Shown: positions 9,375-17,729, counted from the first letter of the stretch. The stretch is 64,000 bases of DNA from Lysinibacillus sphaericus OT4b.31 (GCF_000392615.1 NZ_KB933398.1:102083-166082); one strand, 5' to 3'. Numbers and translations: made by a program. Notes: generated by a model from the letters alone, not told the origin.

Positions 9375-9842
9375 ATGGGAAGTTTTAAGTTTTTATTAGT
9401 AGCGCTTTTACTAGCAGGAGTGCTGTATGGTTGTAATAAGGATGAGGTAAAAAATGTACCCGCTAATGCTCCTACTGAGCAAAATGCTACGCAACAAGTG
9501 AACGAAGATACTGCCGAGCTAACGGAGTTTAACTTTTTAGAGTTTTCATTGGATGTTGATTATTCTGCAACAGAGTCCTATGAGGTAGAATTTGAAAATA
9601 AAAAATCAGGCATCGAAGCAAAGTTAAAAGATGATCGTAACAATGAAAAGCTCCAAGGTGATGAGGCTTATACAAAGTTAGAGCCATTATTTAAACAATT
9701 GACATTTGATTCGACAACACCCAATGATAAAGTGATTGAACAGGTAATTTCAGTATTTCATATTGCAGACGACTTCCAATCTATTGAAGTTGAAGTGGAG
9801 TTTTCTGATGGCACCGAAAAAGAATTTAAACAAATAAAGTAA
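9375..9842 (+). CDS. YusW-like lipoprotein
   Basis: 155 aa from the ATG at 9375; AAAGGAG is 8 nt upstream, and the GTG at 9366 overlaps that ribosome site. The leader FKFLLVALLLAGVLYGC ends in an LYGC lipobox, so the mature protein is lipid-anchored on the outer face of the membrane. The mature part has a low-complexity linker, then the YusW-type domain (FSLDVDYSATESYEVEFENK, GIEAKLKDD, LEPLFKQLTFD). The family has no assigned function. It stands alone between two terminators. Confidence 0.82.
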   Translation: MGSFKFLLVALLLAGVLYGCNKDEVKNVPANAPTEQNATQQVNEDTAELTEFNFLEFSLDVDYSATESYEVEFENKKSGIEAKLKDDRNNEKLQGDEAYTKLEPLFKQLTFDSTTPNDKVIEQVISVFHIADDFQSIEVEVEFSDGTEKEFKQIK

Positions 9843-9848
9843 ATAAAG

Positions 9849-9880
9849 TTCCCTATGCATTTATTTGTATAGGGAATTTC
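9849..9880 (+). terminator. Terminator after the YusW-like gene
   Basis: Perfect 8-bp stem TTCCCTAT/ATAGGGAA with a 12-nt loop and a short T stretch. Confidence 0.65.
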
Positions 9881-9977
9881 ACACTGTAGACAAACTGGAA
9901 AAAAGATTTTAGGGTTTGCCTAGTCCGTATGAAGAGAGGTGAAAATAATTGCTGTTTGATAGACCCTGTGTTATTAT

Positions 9978-9995
9978 TGTCTCGAATTAAAGATA
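9978..9995 (+). promoter_or_regulatory. Degenerate MhqR-type operator upstream of the MarR gene
   Basis: TGTCTCGAATTAAAGATA is an 18-bp imperfect copy of the site at 10481-10498, keeping TCTCGAA and the GATA half. It lies 35 bp before the regulator start, which suggests autorepression. Confidence 0.5.
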
Positions 9996-10029
9996 TTTAA
10001 TTTCAAGGTAACTGAAATGAGGGAGTCGT

Positions 10030-10464
10030 ATGAAGGAAGGCAATCGTAATTTAAAAGCTTTTACGGTCATGTTCCGAGCTTATCAAGCAATTCAAGATGC
10101 GACAAAGAAGGATTTACTTCAATATGATTTAAATCAAACAGAATTTGGGGTACTTGAATTTTTGTACCATTTTGGCGAACAGCCGATTCAAGTCATTGGT
10201 AAGAAAATATTAATTGCTAGCAGTAGTATTACGTATGTTATTGATAAGCTTGAGCACAAAGGTCTTGTTTATCGTCGTGCTTGTCCTAGAGATCGGCGTG
10301 TTACCTATGTATTATTAACACGCGAGGGACAGGTAATGATGGAAAGAATTTTCCCACAGCATGAGCAGGTTATAAATGAGATTTTTGAAGTATTAGATCC
10401 ACATGAAGTGGAAACAATGACCCTGTTACTAAAAAAGGTTGGCCTTAATGCCGCTAAAAAATAA
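10030..10464 (+). CDS. MarR-family regulator, MhqR-like
   Basis: 144 aa winged-helix regulator. The DNA-binding core reads LLQYDLNQTEFGVLEFLYHFGE..IGKKILIASSSITYVIDKLEHKGLVYRRACPRDRRVTYVLLTREGQ, with the recognition helix around SSITYVIDKL and the wing RDRR. It heads a cluster of dioxygenase, nitroreductase and FMN reductase genes, the set that MhqR controls in B. subtilis in response to quinones and catechol. Two palindromes of the MhqR operator kind flank it. No conserved cysteine suggests a thiol switch; MhqR itself uses an undefined mechanism. Assignment to MhqR rests on context plus operator and is probable, not certain. Confidence 0.85.
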   Translation: MKEGNRNLKAFTVMFRAYQAIQDATKKDLLQYDLNQTEFGVLEFLYHFGEQPIQVIGKKILIASSSITYVIDKLEHKGLVYRRACPRDRRVTYVLLTREGQVMMERIFPQHEQVINEIFEVLDPHEVETMTLLLKKVGLNAAKK

Positions 10465-10480
10465 AAATTTTTTACACATA

Positions 10481-10498
10481 TATCTCGAAACTGAGATA
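10481..10498 (+). promoter_or_regulatory. MhqR-type operator before the dioxygenase gene
   Basis: TATCTCGAAACTGAGATA: inverted repeat TATCTC-N6-GAGATA, 20 bp before the dioxygenase start and just after the regulator stop. It closely resembles the B. subtilis MhqR box. Confidence 0.72.
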
Positions 10499-10517
10499 AA
10501 TAGAAGGAGTTAATAAT

Positions 10518-11501
10518 ATGAATCACTTAAAGGGAATCCACCACGTTACAGCTATTACAAGTAGCGCTGAAGAAAATTATAAATTTTTTACGTATGTGTT
10601 AGGCATGCGTTTAGTGAAAAAAACGGTCAATCAGGATGACATTCAAACGTATCACTTATTCTTTGCAGATGACAAAGGTAGTGCAGGCACAGATATGACA
10701 TTCTTTGACTTCCCAAATATTTCAAAGGGTGTTCATGGTACAGATGAGATTTCAAAAACATCTTTCCGCGTGCCAACTGATGGCGCTTTAAATTATTGGG
10801 TAAAACGATTAAATCGTCTAAAAGTTAAACATACAGGCATAAAAGAGCAATTCGGTAAGCAAACACTATCTTTCGTTGATTTTGATGACCAACAATATCA
10901 ACTTATTTCAGACGAAAACAACACAGGTGTTGCTTCAGGCACACCATGGCAAGATGGTCCAATCCCTCTCGAGTATGCAATTACAGGATTAGGACCCGTA
11001 TTTGTGCGAGTTGCTGATTTTAAATATTTTAAAGAAATGCTGGAAAAAGTAATGCTCTTCACAGAAATTGCAGAAGAAGGTGATTACCACTTATTTGAGG
11101 TTGGCGAGGGCGGTAACGGTGCACAAATAGTGGTAGAATATAACACAGTACTACCAGTAGCTCGTCAAGGTTTTGGTACTGTGCATCATGCTGCTTTCCG
11201 TGTAGAAGATCGTGCTGTTTTAAATGAGTGGACAGAACGTCTAGAAGGTTTTGGTTTTCATACATCTGGTTACGTAAACCGTCACTTTTTTGAATCACTC
11301 TATGCGCGTGTAGCACCGCAAATCTTATTTGAATGGGCAACAGATGGTCCAGGTTTTATGGGTGATGAGCCTTACGAAACGCTTGGTGAAAAATTATCAT
11401 TGCCACCTTTCTTAGAACCTAAGCGTGCACAAATCGAAGGGTTAGTACGACCAATTAATACTGTAAGAAGTACGCATTCTTTCGATAAAGAATATGAGTA
11501 A
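10518..11501 (+). CDS. mhqO: Ring-cleaving dioxygenase, VOC family (MhqO-like)
   Basis: 327 aa with two vicinal-oxygen-chelate halves. Metal ligands are plausibly H8/H9 (KGIHHVTAI) in the first half, H226/H227-type residues in FGTVHHAAFRV in the second, and a glutamate in ILFEWATDGPGF. The family opens catechol or hydroquinone rings with Fe(II), removing quinone precursors. The length and the ending EPKRAQIEGLVRPI match MhqO. GAAGGAG precedes the ATG. Regulated, by inference, by the upstream MarR gene through the operator between them. Confidence 0.9.
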   Translation: MNHLKGIHHVTAITSSAEENYKFFTYVLGMRLVKKTVNQDDIQTYHLFFADDKGSAGTDMTFFDFPNISKGVHGTDEISKTSFRVPTDGALNYWVKRLNRLKVKHTGIKEQFGKQTLSFVDFDDQQYQLISDENNTGVASGTPWQDGPIPLEYAITGLGPVFVRVADFKYFKEMLEKVMLFTEIAEEGDYHLFEVGEGGNGAQIVVEYNTVLPVARQGFGTVHHAAFRVEDRAVLNEWTERLEGFGFHTSGYVNRHFFESLYARVAPQILFEWATDGPGFMGDEPYETLGEKLSLPPFLEPKRAQIEGLVRPINTVRSTHSFDKEYE

Positions 11502-11527
11502 AGTTTTAATATTTGGGGGTCGTATAA

Positions 11528-12145
11528 GTGGAATTTACAAAGCTAATTGATAAACGCCGTTCCGCAAACAATTTTATCCAAGAGGTCCAAATGACCGAGG
11601 AAGATATCCGTCCAATTTTAGAGGATGTGAAGCTTGCGCCATCTGCATTTAATTTACAACATGCAGAGTACATCATAGTCTTAGATGAACAAATGAAAGA
11701 AAGTGTACGCGAAGCGGCATATGGTCAATACAAGGTGCACACTGCTTCAGGCGTAATTTTAGTATTAGGAGATAAAGACGCCTATAAGCAAACGGCCCAT
11801 ATTAGCCAGGGGATGGTTGATTTGGGAATTATAACGGACTATGAGCTTCAGAATCTTATTGATGAAAATACGAATTTTTACGAAGAACGTGGCGAGGAAT
11901 TTATGAAGGAAGATGCAATTCGTAATGCATCCCTTTCAGCTATGTTATTCATGTTGGCAGCGAAAAATCGTGGCTGGGACACATGTCCAATGATTGGTTT
12001 CGATCAAGAAAAAATGAGAGCTCTTTTCAATGTGCCAGACACGCATGAAATTGCACTGATGATTACAATCGGCAAGGAAAAAGAAAGTAGTCGTCGTTTA
12101 CGTGGATATCGTAAACCGGTTGAAGAGTTTGCAACCTATTATTAA
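11528..12145 (+). CDS. mhqN: FMN nitroreductase (MhqN-like)
   Basis: 205 aa. The N-terminal LIDKRRSANNF is the FMN-phosphate-binding motif of the nitroreductase family, and WDTCPMIGFDQEKMRALFNVPDTHEIALMITIGK is the conserved C-terminal block. It carries out NAD(P)H-dependent two-electron reduction of quinones or nitroaromatics. Start is GTG with GGGGGT upstream. It lies 26 bp after the dioxygenase, so it is co-transcribed, and the pair reproduces the B. subtilis mhqN-mhqO association. Confidence 0.88.
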   Translation: MEFTKLIDKRRSANNFIQEVQMTEEDIRPILEDVKLAPSAFNLQHAEYIIVLDEQMKESVREAAYGQYKVHTASGVILVLGDKDAYKQTAHISQGMVDLGIITDYELQNLIDENTNFYEERGEEFMKEDAIRNASLSAMLFMLAAKNRGWDTCPMIGFDQEKMRALFNVPDTHEIALMITIGKEKESSRRLRGYRKPVEEFATYY

Positions 12146-12207
12146 AGCGGAATACAATTAAATTGCAAAACAAATAATAATGGCAATGTACAATTAGGAG
12201 GAACATC

Positions 12208-12750
12208 ATGAAAGTAGTAGCAATCGTAGGTAGTATCCGTAAAGAATCTTATAATATGCAACTAGCAAAATTCATTCAAAAACGTTATGCGGAAAAAGTG
12301 GAGCTTGAAGTATTAAGCTTACGTGATTTACCAATGTATGACCAAGATATTGAAAATGAAGCACCACAAACTGTGTTAGATTTTAAAGCAAAAGTAAAAG
12401 AAGCGGGTGCAGTACTTTGGGTAACACCAGAATATAATGGTACAGTGCCAGGTGTTATGGTGAATGCAATTGACTGGTTATCTCGTGTAGATAAAGTAAT
12501 GGTTGGCAAACCATCTTTTGTAATGGGTGCATCAATGGGGAACTTAGGTACTGTCAAAGCACAATTACATTTACGTGATATTCTATTCTCACCAGGCATT
12601 AACTCTCCATTACTTGGAGGCAACGATGTGTATATTGGAGCAGTACACACAAAATTTGATGCTGAAGGTAATTTAACGGATGAGGGTACTGTTAAGTTCC
12701 TAGATCAAGTTATCGAGAATTTCTTAAACTGGGTGCCAAAATACGCTTAA
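12208..12750 (+). CDS. NADPH-dependent FMN reductase / azoreductase-type flavoprotein
   Basis: 180 aa flavodoxin-like protein. GSIRKESYNMQLAKF binds the FMN phosphate and VTPEYNGTVPGVMVNAIDWLSR is the second family signature. Likely a cytosolic quinone or azo reductase that works with the two preceding enzymes in electrophile detoxification. AGGAGGA precedes the ATG, and the 62-bp gap from the nitroreductase holds no terminator. A strong terminator closes the operon. Confidence 0.88.
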   Translation: MKVVAIVGSIRKESYNMQLAKFIQKRYAEKVELEVLSLRDLPMYDQDIENEAPQTVLDFKAKVKEAGAVLWVTPEYNGTVPGVMVNAIDWLSRVDKVMVGKPSFVMGASMGNLGTVKAQLHLRDILFSPGINSPLLGGNDVYIGAVHTKFDAEGNLTDEGTVKFLDQVIENFLNWVPKYA

Positions 12751-12757
12751 AAAATAG

Positions 12758-12797
12758 AAGGATGATTTCTCTTTTGAATGGAGAAACATCCTTTTTG
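12758..12797 (+). terminator. Terminator of the quinone-detoxification operon
   Basis: Stem AAGGATG-(A)-TTTCTC / GAGAAA-CATCCTT with five T. Confidence 0.85.
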
Positions 12798-12889
12798 TTT
12801 TCAAATAAAGACTGTGAAATTGCTTCTGCATGAAATCTTCAAACTTTAACGTTATAATTTTATGAAAACCAAAATATGGCGGTAAGAAG

Positions 12890-14284
12890 ATGAGTAAACT
12901 TTCATTAAAGCTTGGGATTATCTTTTTTGTTATATTATTTTGCATTGAGACGTTCATGATGTTCTTTTTACATGTTTCATTAGCCAATTCAAGGGTTGAG
13001 GAAGAACTGGACAGTTTACAAGCAAGGGGAAACTCGCATAGAACAATACTCGAACAAAATTTCAATTTGGAAACACTTTCTCATGTTGCATTAATGGAAT
13101 CTGAAGCAAGGACAGATGTAGTGATAACAGATAAGGATGGAATAATATTAGCCCATTCACAATCACACCCTGAAACTCAAGATTACTTGAAGAACTTAAA
13201 GAAACCTGTCCCCTATATGGGCAGCATTTTAGCGGATAATTGGAAAAAAGAACAATTTATAGCCACGGTTAGCCCAATTCAAAAAGACCAAACAACGATT
13301 GGTTATGTGTTCATGTTTCAAAATACAGCGTCCATACATGCTTTAATGGAGCGATTAAATAAGCATTTCCTAATAGTTGGGATTGTCTCGGGATTGGTAA
13401 CTATCGTAATCATCATTATATTATCTAGAAAGCTTGCTCAACCATTAATTCAAATGAAAGAAGCAACCCTAAAATTGACTAAAGGTGATTTTACAGTAGC
13501 TCTTACGACAAACGGTCAAGACGAGCTTAGTGATTTATCCAATGCGATACAGAAATTATCAGAGGAATTAAACCATTTGAGACAGGAAAGAAAAGAATTT
13601 TTATCGAGTATAGCACATGAATTAAGGACGCCTTTAACATTCATTAAAGGCTATAGCGACATTCTCATTAAGCGTGATTTAAGTGAGGAAGCTCGATATA
13701 AGTATTTAGTAATCATCAAAGAAGAAACCAATCGGCTTGCTCGTTTAATAAGAGATTTATTTGATTTAGCAAAGATGGATGAAAACTCCTTTGTCGTAGC
13801 TAAAGAACGTCTTAATATGACCGATTTTTTTGCAAATATTGAGGCGAGATTTAGTCCAGCTTTTCAGGAAAAACAAATTCATTTCACAGTGCAATGTGAA
13901 GATAAATTATCTTTAATGGCTGATCTATCAAGGTTTGAACAAATTATTATGAATCTACTTCATAATGCATTAGCATATTGCGCTGTTGGAGATACAACTA
14001 TGGTACAAGTCAAACAACTCAACGAAACATTGCTAATAACGATTGAAGATACGGGAAAAGGTATTCCTAAAAAGGATCTTCCTTTTATTTTTGATCGTTT
14101 TTACAGGGTAGAAAAATCACGTACCCGTGCGCTAGGTGGTTCAGGAATAGGCCTTGCTATTGTTAAAGAGCTTGTACATGCACACGGTGGGGAAGTCACA
14201 GTACGTAGTGAAGAAACCAAAGGAACTACTTTTGAATTAATGTTTAAGGGAGTAGGAACGAATGAAAACAATCTTAGTAATTGA
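12890..14284 (+). CDS. Sensor histidine kinase
   Basis: 464 aa. Membrane segment about residues 9-31, an extracytoplasmic Cache-like sensor of about 125 residues (DVVITDKDGIILAHS), a second membrane segment (about 161-180), HAMP, then HisKA with H243 in SSIAHELRTPLTFIKGYSDIL. The ATPase domain shows LLHNALAYC (N box), DTGKGIPKKDLPFIFDRFYRVEKS and GGSGIGLAIVKELVHAHGG. The response-regulator gene starts inside its 3' end, giving a 23-bp overlap. The kinase-first order is less common. The stimulus is unknown. Confidence 0.92.
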   Translation: MSKLSLKLGIIFFVILFCIETFMMFFLHVSLANSRVEEELDSLQARGNSHRTILEQNFNLETLSHVALMESEARTDVVITDKDGIILAHSQSHPETQDYLKNLKKPVPYMGSILADNWKKEQFIATVSPIQKDQTTIGYVFMFQNTASIHALMERLNKHFLIVGIVSGLVTIVIIIILSRKLAQPLIQMKEATLKLTKGDFTVALTTNGQDELSDLSNAIQKLSEELNHLRQERKEFLSSIAHELRTPLTFIKGYSDILIKRDLSEEARYKYLVIIKEETNRLARLIRDLFDLAKMDENSFVVAKERLNMTDFFANIEARFSPAFQEKQIHFTVQCEDKLSLMADLSRFEQIIMNLLHNALAYCAVGDTTMVQVKQLNETLLITIEDTGKGIPKKDLPFIFDRFYRVEKSRTRALGGSGIGLAIVKELVHAHGGEVTVRSEETKGTTFELMFKGVGTNENNLSN

Positions 14285-14948
14285 TGATGAACCGAGAATG
14301 TTAGACTTATTAGCTCTCTATCTAGAGCCTAGTTTTCATTGCATTACAATGTCAGCTGTTCAAAATGCATTAAGCTATATAGAAGAACAACATGTGGATT
14401 TAGTATTGTTGGATGTCATGATGCCCGAAATGAATGGCTGGCAAGTATGTCAGGAAATTAGGAAGTATTGGGATGTACCCATTATTATGCTAACAGCTAA
14501 AGGGGAACAAGCTGATATTGTAAAAGGTTTAAATCTTGGGGCAGACGACTACATTGTAAAACCTTTCGACGAAGAAGAATTGCTTGCACGAATACATGCA
14601 GTGTTAAGAAGAACTAAACTTGTGGGACATGAAATAATGTTTGAAGGATTACGGTTAAATACAGAGTCCTTTGAATTGCATTTTCAGCTGGAAGAGATTC
14701 CTCTAACACCAAAAGAGTTTTCGATGATCGCATTATTTCTTGAATATCAAAATAAAGTTTTTTCAAGAGAGCATCTAATAAATACTGTGTGGGGATTTAA
14801 TGTTTCGATTGAAGACCGGACAATTGATTCACATGTGCGTAATTTACGAGAAAAATTGAGGAAAAGTGGGTTTCCAGCTGATAATTATTTGCAAACCGTT
14901 TGGGGAATCGGCTACAAATGGCATAAATCCATTGATACAGACTGTTGA
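14262..14948 (+). CDS. OmpR-family response regulator
   Basis: 228 aa. Receiver domain with acidic pair DD (residues 8-9), phospho-acceptor D51 in VLLDVMMPEMNGW, T79-region MLTAKGE and K101-region IVKPFDEEELLARI. The winged-helix domain ends in TIDSHVRNLREKLRKSG...TVWGIGYKW. AAGGGAG precedes the ATG inside the kinase gene, so the two are translationally coupled. Target genes are not evident nearby. Confidence 0.93.
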   Translation: MKTILVIDDEPRMLDLLALYLEPSFHCITMSAVQNALSYIEEQHVDLVLLDVMMPEMNGWQVCQEIRKYWDVPIIMLTAKGEQADIVKGLNLGADDYIVKPFDEEELLARIHAVLRRTKLVGHEIMFEGLRLNTESFELHFQLEEIPLTPKEFSMIALFLEYQNKVFSREHLINTVWGFNVSIEDRTIDSHVRNLREKLRKSGFPADNYLQTVWGIGYKWHKSIDTDC

Positions 14949-15114
14949 TGACAAAATGAGCTGCTAAGGGTGTAAATACTCTAAATAAAAGTATGCTTGC
15001 ATTAATGACTATAGAAAAAATCTTAGAATAGTACCTAAAACGAAAACAGATTGAGGGTCTGTCCCCAAAGTACAAACAACATGCTTAGAGGTATCCTATT
15101 ATGCTGTTTTTTTG

Positions 15115-15416
15115 ATGCAAAGGTAAACATCCGCGAAGACTCCTGTGAATCATATTTGCGACGAAAGAATGAGTGAAACGTAGCGACAGGAGCAGTCATA
15201 TATGCGACGAAAGCGTGAGTGAAACGTAGCGACAGGAGCAGTCATATATGCGACGAAAGAATGAGTGAAACGTAGCGACAGGAGCAGTCATATATGCGAC
15301 GAAAGCGTGAGTGAAACGTAGCGACAGGAGCAGGAAAAACAAGAGCATGAGACCCAGCAGGGAGCGTTAGCGACCGATGCGGCTCATGCCTTGCCCGCGG
15401 AAAGCGAAGCGGATTT
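15115..15416. repeat. GC-rich dispersed intergenic element containing the 46-bp array
   Basis: Begins near ATCCGCGAAGACTCCTGTG and ends with GCCCGCGGAAAGCGAAGCGG. These are sequence words shared with the elements at 16512, 38078 and 39484. Its middle has been expanded into four tandem units. No ORF of merit. Confidence 0.7.
15154..15333. repeat. Tandem array: four 46-bp units
   Basis: Units begin at 15154, 15200, 15246 and 15292; the last is cut 4 bp short. Each contains GCGACGAAAG and GAGTGAAACGTAGCGACAGG. Units 1 and 3 carry AAGAATG where 2 and 4 carry AAGCGTG, so the array looks like a duplicated 92-bp dimer. The first unit also starts ATTTGCG rather than ATATGCG. Confidence 0.95.
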
Positions 15417-15474
15417 TTACCATATAGGAAAGCGGATTGTATTGTTTGAAGGACTTTTTAGACAGCCCCTTCAT

Positions 15475-16050
15475 CTATTCATTTTTTGTTAGTTCATCTT
15501 CAGTAACCCATTTGTGATTTTTAATAACATCTCCATTTGTCGTAGATACATAATCAATCATATAAATAGTGGTTTGTAGTGCCTCATCAATACGCACCAT
15601 CGCATTTTCCATTCCTTCCATATGTGAAGCAGCCGTTTTTACTTCTGTTCCAGGTGTTAAAGGTGCGCTATCTGGATTTAATAATTCCTCATGAATGACC
15701 CATTTATGATTCTCCACACGTTTGCCACCTGTAGTTGGTTCATACGAGATAATGTAAGCAGTTGTATCATAAGCTCCAACAACAGTTGCTTCAGCACCTT
15801 TCATACCTTCCATATGGCCATCTGCAATAATAGCAGTACTACCAACAGGATATATTGGGTTTTCTGCGTTTTTCAGAGTTGCTGGTATTTCACCTGAACT
15901 GGAATGATTCATCGAAGAATGGTCCATTTCACTTTGTTGTTCAGCCTTGCTTTCTTTTTTTGTATCGGCTGTATTTTCTGAGCACGCGGATAATACCAGA
16001 ACGGCAACTACCGTCAGTAAGCCTACACGCCATTTTTTTTGTAGTTTCAA
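15475..16050 (-). CDS. DUF1541 (YdhK-like) lipoprotein
   Basis: 191 aa from a TTG at 16050. AAGGAGG lies 7 nt before that TTG, and the resulting leader MKLQKKWRVGLLTVVAVLVLSAC is a clean lipoprotein signal with an LSAC lipobox; the upstream in-frame ATGs would contain the ribosome site. The mature part has a His/Met-rich linker (MDHSSMNHSSS) and two DUF1541 repeats, each with HMEGM, TTAYIISYEPTTGG or TTIYMIDYVSTTNG, and NHKWV. The Met/His content hints at metal (copper) binding, which is inference. The family is otherwise uncharacterised. Confidence 0.88.
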   Translation of the reverse strand: MKLQKKWRVGLLTVVAVLVLSACSENTADTKKESKAEQQSEMDHSSMNHSSSGEIPATLKNAENPIYPVGSTAIIADGHMEGMKGAEATVVGAYDTTAYIISYEPTTGGKRVENHKWVIHEELLNPDSAPLTPGTEVKTAASHMEGMENAMVRIDEALQTTIYMIDYVSTTNGDVIKNHKWVTEDELTKNE

Positions 16051-16183
16051 AGCCAATTCCTCCTTCTTCATTTGCCGTAAATGTAGCAAATAAATGTGCA
16101 GAAATTATGGATGAAGACTGCATATCATATCTATTTTATAAATAGTAAAGTTCCACTCTAGAGTGGAGTTTCAGATTGACGAC

Positions 16184-16221
16184 AAAAGGTATTCGGAATG
16201 ATCACATTCCGAATACCTTTT
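16184..16221 (-). terminator. Strong hairpin after the transposase remnant
   Basis: 17-bp perfect stem, AAAAGGTATTCGGAATG and its complement, around an ATCA loop, immediately downstream of the remnant's stop codon. Confidence 0.75.
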
Positions 16222-16230
16222 GAAGCTTTA

Positions 16231-16508
16231 TCAGAAATAGTAGTTACAAATAGCCACTATTAACGACAGTATTACGCTACGTTTAACCAACTTCTGCCAC
16301 TTTAGAACTTTGCTATGACCATAAACTAGCTTCTTCAAATCCATAGCAGTAAAAGTAAGCACCGCCTGCATGGACAATTTTTTAATCCTTCGAAAGGTTG
16401 TCCAACGCATACCATACTTTTCTTCGCATCCGCACATACGCGTTCAATCGTCTCTTTACATCGTGCATAGATTTGTTACTTGTCACTTTGTTGAAATAAA
16501 TGATGGAC
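16231..16508 (-). pseudogene. Transposase C-terminal remnant, IS1182-type, frameshifted
   Basis: Two reading frames together spell a DDE transposase C-terminus. QIYARCKETIERVCADAK lies in one frame (about 16440-16490, with an in-frame stop just before it). EKYGMRWTTFRRIKKLSM, then QAVLTFTAMDLKKLVYG, lies in the other. A single missing base near 16428 joins them. This QIYARRKETIERVFADAKEKHGMRWT block is characteristic of IS1182-like transposases. The first 80% or so of the gene is gone. Non-functional. Confidence 0.8.
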
Positions 16509-16511
16509 TGA

Positions 16512-16560
16512 AGCCATGCCCGCGAAAAGCGTCCGCCGTAGCGAAAATCAACGGGTTCTT
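16512..16560. repeat. Fragment of the GC-rich dispersed repeat
   Basis: GCCATGCCCGCGAAAAGCGTCC followed by GTAGCGAAAATCAACGG shares its words with the ends of the elements at 15115 and 38078. It sits exactly where the transposase remnant breaks off. Confidence 0.5.
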
Positions 16561-16684
16561 ATAGAAACTTCTATTTTTAAAAAAATAAGACTTACTGTAA
16601 AAACTCAACTTTGAGTATGTCTATAGTCTGAAACTCCACTCTCTAAAGTTATTGAGTGGAGTTTTTATCAAAATAGGTTTCGTA

Positions 16685-17281
16685 TTATTTCACCGCAATA
16701 ATTTTCAGCACTTTTTGCACACGATATGCGAAAATACCAGCGAATACGGCTAAGATAATATCCTTTGGCAATGGTGGCATCATCCAAAGCCATGCCATTT
16801 TATAGGTGAATCCTTCAGGTGCACTAGCCCATAGTTTATAAGCAAAATACATCCAGTTTGTACCAAGTAAATAATTAATGGTCATTGCACTTAGTGCGGC
16901 TATGACATAGCTTTTTTTCGTAGCACTTTTTTCTATTATAAGCCCTGCGATAAAGGCTGCTAAAATAAAAGTTACGATAAAGCCGAATGTCGGGCTTAAA
17001 ATTTGTCCAAAACCCCCTCCGAAACGAGCAAATACAGGTGCCCCTGCTAAACCGATACACATATAGACGGTACAGGCGAGCGCTCCTTTTCTACTACCAA
17101 GAATAAGTCCTGCTAAAATAGCAAAAAACGTCTGTAATGTGATAGGCACGCTTCCAACTACCATGAAAGGTGCAAAGGAAGTAATATTTGCACCAATCAT
17201 CATCAATGTAGAAAATAAGCCAATGTAGGCCAGGTCGACTGTTCTTAATTTATGATGTCCATGTTCAGCTACTGTTGTCAT
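16685..17281 (-). CDS. bioY: Biotin transporter BioY (ECF S component)
   Basis: 198 aa from the ATG at 17281 (GAGGAGA 6 nt upstream); an upstream in-frame start lacks a ribosome site. Hydrophobic, about six membrane segments, with family blocks VPITLQTFFAILAGLILG and ARFGGGFGQILSPTFGFIVTF that form the biotin pocket. BioY captures biotin and works with the general ECF module (EcfAA'T), which is not in this window. A BirA box precedes it. No biotin synthesis genes are adjacent. Confidence 0.93.
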   Translation of the reverse strand: MTTVAEHGHHKLRTVDLAYIGLFSTLMMIGANITSFAPFMVVGSVPITLQTFFAILAGLILGSRKGALACTVYMCIGLAGAPVFARFGGGFGQILSPTFGFIVTFILAAFIAGLIIEKSATKKSYVIAALSAMTINYLLGTNWMYFAYKLWASAPEGFTYKMAWLWMMPPLPKDIILAVFAGIFAYRVQKVLKIIAVK

Positions 17282-17338
17282 AATATCTCCTCTTTTTAGT
17301 AAAGTTGTTAGTGATATTTTAAGAAAATAAAAACTTTG

Positions 17339-17368
17339 TGTCAACTTTATAAATAAATTAAGTTAACG
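17339..17368 (-). promoter_or_regulatory. BirA operator upstream of bioY
   Basis: TGTCAAC-N16-GTTAACG matches the firmicute BirA pattern TGTTAAC-N14..16-GTTAACA with one mismatch per arm. It ends 58 bp before the bioY start, in promoter position. Confidence 0.7.
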
Positions 17369-17486
17369 TAAAATTCCCTGTTTAGCGAGGAGATACATGG
17401 TTTAGATATGGTAAAAAGATAAAATATGTATAGACTACTATAATTATGTATGTTAGAATCGTCATAATTTTAATATTTCAGATACT

Positions 17487-17662
17487 ATTGGTGTGATGCC
17501 TTTTAAAGCGTCACTTAAAAGGGAAATCGGTGTAAATCCGGTGCTGTCCCGCAACTGTAACGAGGAATTCTATGATATATAAGCCACTGTTTTTTAAATG
17601 GGAAGGCTGTCATAGCAATGATGAATCGAAGCCAGGAGACCTGCCAATTAGTTGTTACCTGT
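17487..17662 (+). ncRNA. Cobalamin riboswitch
   Basis: Contains the B12-box core (AAGCCACTG), the GGGAA...GGTGNAAATCC segment, CCCGCAACTGTAA, and AAGCCAGGAGACCTGCC near the 3' end, all in class order. It precedes the btuC-like gene. Confidence 0.95.
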
Positions 17663-17729
17663 AATGCCCACGAGGATGCAAGCAATTACGGACAATTGAA
17701 GGATACATTTCTTACTTTTGTTTATTCGA

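Larger units (their letters stand above)
16160..16642. mobile_element. Decayed insertion sequence bounded by 16-bp inverted repeats
   Basis: AGAGTGGAGTTTCAGA at 16160-16175 and its exact reverse complement at 16627-16642 enclose a transposase remnant, its terminator and a GC-rich repeat fragment. The interval of 483 bp is far too short for an intact element. No matching target duplication was seen next to the repeats. Both ends also fold locally as hairpins (CCACTC...GAGTGG), so the boundaries could be transcription terminators instead. Confidence 0.5.

Noticed and set aside
14797..15075. 92-codon minus-strand ORF
   Set aside because: Mostly antisense to the response regulator's winged-helix coding region.
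15154..15333. Possible CRISPR array
   Set aside because: Units are contiguous 46-mers without unique spacers, and no cas genes are near.
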